Assembly (NCBI GenBank): GCA_035578155.1 | Contig: JAPWDM010000001.1 | Coordinates: 87,929,576-87,993,575 of the forward strand | Source: Brachynemurus nebulosus | Lineage: Eukaryota > Arthropoda > Insecta > Neuroptera > Myrmeleontidae | Direction of reading: 5' to 3' | DNA: 64,000 nt | In this document: piece after piece, positions 59,404 to 64,000 of the stretch | Position numbering within the stretch: position 1 is the stretch's first letter | Layout: each line of letters starts with the position of its first letter | Translations under genes and position numbers: made by a program | Notes under the pieces: generated by a model | The model's database searches: none | Told to the model about the DNA's origin: nothing | Seen by the model: the letters and a program-made list of their open reading frames with translations, nothing else

Positions 59404-62277
59404 CCGCCACCTTTTAATTTGTGTAGGGCCCCCCTATGGAAGTTAAGAGATGAAATTTGGTAAATGGGGCTCATTTTCGAGGCACCTCATACTATCAAAG
59501 TGGGGTCAAATTTTGGGCAAATTTTTTTCTAACCCGACCTTTAAGGAGGTGGCGGGGGACGGAAAAGCAATAAAACTTTTCCAAACCGGTTTTAAATAAT
59601 GTTTCGGTCAATTATCTACAACATATCCAAAATTCAGCTTCCTAGGATGATTTGGTGGGAGTAGAGGGGGGAAAAACGATTTTCGCTGGATCTAACAGGC
59701 CCCCAGCCCCCCAGAATTAACGTAGAGGGTTAAAATTTGGTGTGTTGATAAAGTTCGTACCTAGGTTGTGCTTTTTGGAGGTTTTAATATTTTACCCCCA
59801 CCCCCCTCATTTTTAAGCTGACAAAGTCAACGTCATAGCCTGTACGTTTGTACATACATATGTTTATCACATCACTCTATATTTAGACATACTACATTGA
59901 GTCATCAAGTGACCTAATACCTACTAATTACTTATGAGGTTATTGTATATAGAAGAGCGTGTAACGTATAGCACTCTAAGAAAATAGTGTTAGCGCTCTA
60001 AGAAAATGATGCTTACGAAAAAGCGGAAGGGTTATTCTATGAATCCGGTGTAGTGATATCTGTAAGGATCAGGAAACGGAATACATTGGCCCCTAACTGT
60101 CCTGGAGTATAAAATATTTTTGAGCGGGGTCAAAAATTTTTCTGTTTTGTGGAAAATACATATGTTCTGATCTAGATATATCATACTTAAAGTTATAAAA
60201 TAAAATATTATAAATAACAATAAAATTAACTTAAAAAAAATTAAAAATATATATTTATTTCGTTTATGACAAAAGTAAAAAAAAATGTGTAGCTCCTCAG
60301 TTCAAAATATTGTACACTCCGACCATGGTGACTAGAAAATAGTGATCGAACTCAATGTATTCAAAAAAGTGTCTAAAAATAAGAGAGCATTCGTGTGCCT
60401 TGGATACCAGAGCGGTAGTTTGAATATTACTTGAAACAGTTTTATTGTTAAATATATCATAAATAACAAATTGCAATATTAATAAAATTTATTTAGTTTA
60501 CTTGATTTTCCGTTAAATATATTAACTTACTTGAGGTTTGAGGTACTTTGAGAAACAAAACATTTTTCAAATTTAATTCCCTGCGTCGCTTTTTATCAGT
60601 CGCACTGCCACTAGAACAATTTTTAACACCACACACCTTGCCCATTTTGATAGTATTGATAAAATAAAGCTTAATAAATTCTTCGTATTTACATAAAATA
60701 CAATTTTATAAGATTTTTGAAATCATTCCTAAATTGTCAAAAATTGTGGTTAAAAGCAAAGTAGATGAAGAAAAGTATGCCAACGTGCAGAATCTGATGA
60801 CGTAGGTGGCGAATTCGGTGAATTTTTCATAGCGGTAAATTTAAGTAATAAATATGTAATTGTAATTTTGTCTTTTTCTAAAAATTCAAATATATGACGT
60901 AATTATGACGTAAATGGCGAATTGCACAAAAAACTTTATTTTGGTCTCAAATGTAGCGTACCTTTCTCTATCTACTTTGGTTAAAAGTGTCCATGTACAC
61001 TCACTTGATACTTCATCTCTATTTACATTCTGTTTTATCTTACCATAATCGCTATATTCACATCAGTATCTGAGGAATATTAACGCTACGAGTGGTGAAA
61101 AAACAAAGCCTAATATATGCCATTTTCGTGGCCAATATTGGCAATTTTTCCGTATGAGTTAGATGTCCATATGTATGGTCTATGACTCCGACTCTGTTAA
61201 GGATCATTTTGTCCAAAGTCTAGTAAGTATATATTTTCTATGAAAATATTTGTTCGTAATTATGATATATTTTATGAAAAATTTGTTAATAAAATTTTAA
61301 ACTAAATTTTCCTAGAAACTAAATTTTGTCGCGGGTGGTGGGCAGTAGAGACAAAATTCTAATCAATTGATAGGGCTATAATTTTAATACATTGTTCTAT
61401 ACATTAGTGGTTATCGTTCGAACTAGAATCATTTATTTTTAACACTATGAGGCCCGAACGACTCCCCGAAAGCCGATAATATTTTTAATGAAATCATTTA
61501 TATAAACAAATACATAAAATATGTCAACATGTACACATATGTGATACGTGCATACATATATTTGCCATTCAAACACATTCAAATCAATTAGAGAATTACA
61601 GAAAATTTAGATAACAAACTGGTAAAATCAAATAAAAAAACAAACAAACAAAAATACTTTTATTAGTTTTTATATTGTTTATTTTAAAATTTTTTATAGA
61701 AAGTTGTGTGTCTTGGTGATTGTGTGAGTTGAGTATATACACATCGATGTGGTAATATCGCACACATACATAATGCGTAATCAATATTAACCATTGATCG
61801 CGATCGGTCTCTGCAGTTATTTTAATTATTTTCAGATGCCAAAGCCGTGGGACTGATAGTGTTAATAATACATAATTTATTGTTTTTCTCGATTTTCAAT
61901 GAAGAAAATTACGATTTTTGAAATTTTTGCGCCATTTTGTTATTTATTAACATAAATGTTTAATCCTAATTCGGACGATACGGACAAATCTATAAAACAA
62001 GAATATGGCTGATTTTTCGTTTTAGATCATTACAAGTGGAGATCTACTGCTCAGCACCCATTCACGTTTTTCTTGAGGAGTCCACTTTGACCTCAAAAAA
62101 CATAAACAAAGCATTGTAAAATTGAGTAAGAAAAATTTTTTTTATACAGTCTAAAAGAAACATAAAAAAACAAATAGAAAGAAACATTAAATAGAAACAT
62201 ATAAAAAAACTGAAAAGATTGTATTTTATTTTGATACAGAAAAAATCCTGAAATAGGCTTACAATTCTACGCGTCAC
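59402..62277. other. non-coding stretch
   Basis: 59820-59930 is the inverted relative of the repeat split by the LINE at 41.7/45.6 kb. 59402-59820 is G/C-run-rich and looks like repeat sequence I cannot name. No gene between 60.0 and 62.3 kb. Confidence 0.5.
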
Positions 62278-62285
62278 ATAGGAAT

Positions 62286-63057
62286 TAGTGTTGGGTCGAA
62301 GCGACTCTTTTATGTGTGCTAGCACACATGACTCCGCACAGTGAAGTGTACCGCACAGAGTGAGCGACTCTTTTGGAGCACACAACGTACCAAGCACACT
62401 TGCATACTGTGTTACGTGTCACGTTGTGTGCGATTAAGTTTGAAACGAATCACAACTCTTCTGGAGCACACAGCACAGTGTTTGTTTTATTGTGGTATAT
62501 GTGCTGTCCTGTCCTTTCTTTTATTGCCCTGTCGTTTCTTTTATTGTCCTTTCCATCCTTTCCTTTTATTGTCTTTTATTTGTCCTTTTAAGTAGGTACA
62601 TTTTAAAGTCTGTATTAAATAAAATATACTACTTCTTTACTCTGCGGGAGTGGTTTCCTGTACAGTATTTTGGACATATTAATAAAATAACATATAATAC
62701 GTAAAAAAGTCATACTGTTCAATTCATATGAAATTTATTTAAACATTATAAACTAGAACACAATTTGTCAAATGTCAACCTAGGAAGTAGGAACCCATAA
62801 ATTAGTGCATAATATGTATCTTCTTCATTTTTGAAAAAGTTGAAATCTTTTGTTTGTGCCATAATATGCAACATAATATGTTAATCTGATGTCCACTTGA
62901 GTATAGCATGTACAGAAAAAAAATGTGCTCAGTTATGTGCCATGTGTAGTAATGGCGGACTGTGCTAATGACTCCTTTTGTAAGAGTCGCACAGCACACC
63001 GCACACTTAAAAGAGTCACTCTTTTGGAGTGACTCGCACACGTGCGACCCATCACTA
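62286..63057. mobile_element. non-autonomous hAT-type element
   Basis: 772 bp, ends TAGTGTTGGGTCG and CGACCCATCACTA, with perfect 8-bp duplications ATAGGAAT at 62278-62285 and 63058-63065. TAGNG-type ends and an 8-bp duplication are the hAT signature. The subterminal regions are rich in GAGTCGCAC / GTGTGCG(A/G) and AAAAGAGTC motifs, as in transposase-binding arrays. No transposase frame. Confidence 0.88.
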
Positions 63058-63323
63058 ATAGGAATACCGCTTTAAGTACCCAAAATACAATTTCAGTCAA
63101 TCGAAAATTAAAATTTTTCTAATTTTTCATAATGAAAAAAAAATTATTTGATAAATGTTTTTTTGTTCTTTCAGTATGAAAACATTGATTATACTTAATT
63201 CTGTACATTTATTAGAGAAATCAAATATGGATATTACAGCGAAATATAAATCTTTTTTACTAATCCCTGCTTGTAGTTTTATACATATATTTATTTATTT
63301 AATTTATATATTACAATGATTAA

Positions 63324-63519
63324 CTAATAAGGAACATTATCGCGTAGTATAGCTTGCTTCCGTAGTCCATATTTTAAACATGTGTTACCCCAGAAAGATC
63401 GTTTCTTGCAAACTTTCTTCGATTTTATAACAAAACATTTCGTTTGAACAATATTGAAAAATAATTTTCCAACCATATTCGCTACACTGCTGTCCGTTAA
63501 TTTCAAACAAGCTCGGAAA
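63324..63519 (-). CDS. probable terminal exon of an unidentified host gene
   Basis: The acceptor TTTTTTGTTCCAG lies directly before 63519. The frame runs FRACLKLTDSSVANM, VGKLFFNIVQTKCFVIKSKK, VCKKRSFWGNTCLKYGL, ILRDNVPY to TAG at 63324, about 65 codons with four Cys. AATAAA lies within 30 nt downstream on the minus strand. Clean acceptor, open frame and signal together suggest a real 3' exon. Upstream exons would lie to the right, at or beyond the window end. I do not recognise the protein; Cys spacing and size would fit a small secreted protein, as inference. Confidence 0.5.
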
Positions 63520-64000
63520 CTGGAACAAAAAATATTACAAATTAGAAATACATAAATAGAAATTTTGAATGTAAGGAGTATGTAAGTATTTGAGAGATGG
63601 TTGCGTGTAATGTATATTATTTTCATATATCTATTTATTTTAATAATTTTTGTTATTTTTAGTACAAGTTAATGAACAGATAAGACAAAATACAGTCAAT
63701 TTATTTCGATAAATTCAGTGGCGGTCCCAGAGGAGGAGACAGGGGGGACAGCCTCTTACCGAAATATCAAAACTAAGTAAATTTTGTGCTCCTAAAAATA
63801 CAATGAATATCGTTATCATCATTAGTTTGTCTTGGTAGTAACTGTGTTCTGCGATGGTGGACTGTGTTGGCAGACTGAGGTATCAAAATCCCTCAAAATT
63901 ACTCAAAATCCTTTCAAAAATGCATTTTAAAGAGAAAACGCCTCCAAAAAGTGGAAGAAATCGTTTGACGAACATGAAATATACAAGTGGCACCCGATTA
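63520..64000. other. non-coding to window end
   Basis: Possible intron of the gene ending at 63324; no further exon recognised. AAAATCCCTCAAAATTACTCAAAATCC at 63884 is a short internal repeat. Confidence 0.4.

Overview
This window looks like nuclear DNA of an insect. It is AT-rich and dotted with (TA)n microsatellites. It carries a spliced host-gene fragment with GT-AG junctions and is packed with arthropod-type transposons (errantivirus, R1-type LINE, mariner, Tc1, pogo-like, hAT, Polinton). I cannot place the order from sequence alone. Most of the coding capacity belongs to mobile elements, nearly all on the minus strand and nearly all broken.

Layout: 1-5.8 kb is non-coding, with MITE-like inverted repeats, a foldback and (TA)n tracts. 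5.82-13.27 kb is an errantivirus (Ty3/gypsy retroelement with env). Its 390-bp LTRs, tRNA-Ser primer site, polypurine tract and ATAT target duplication are all present; gag and pol are interrupted but env is open. 13.28-14.12 kb is a foldback with 400-bp arms. 14.86-17.27 kb is a decayed terminal-inverted-repeat (TIR) element holding a broken Cys-rich gene.

18.807-29.745 kb is the most interesting object. It is a complete Polinton-type unit: 1.1-kb TIRs starting AG and ending CT, flanked by the perfect 6-bp duplication TCTAGT. Inside are a protein-primed family-B DNA polymerase (two exons, 79-bp intron, two nonsense codons), a 245-aa gene of unknown function, a C2H2 zinc-finger/acidic protein, and two or three small genes. 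No integrase, packaging ATPase, protease or capsid gene was recognised, so it looks like a replication-module Polinton that would need mobilisation in trans.

31.97-35.03 kb holds two exons that resemble the C-terminal part of dynein regulatory complex subunit 2 (DRC2/CCDC65), with a pogo-like element in the intron between them. 36-40.2 kb has a MITE, an internally deleted Tc1-like element and an internally deleted mariner. 41.70-45.59 kb is a 5'-truncated R1-type LINE, richer in GC than its surroundings. It split an older repeat whose relative lies at 59.8 kb.

46.28-55.36 kb is a second large TIR element with arms of about 2.2 kb. Each arm carries a copy of a short ORF with a membrane segment. 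The interior holds a broken gene of a conserved unknown family and a decayed homologue of the zinc-finger/acidic gene in the 18.8-kb Polinton. The two elements therefore share a gene but otherwise carry different modules. 55-64 kb is mainly non-coding with MITEs, a nested foldback, a non-autonomous hAT element with 8-bp duplications, and a probable terminal exon of an unidentified gene at the right end.
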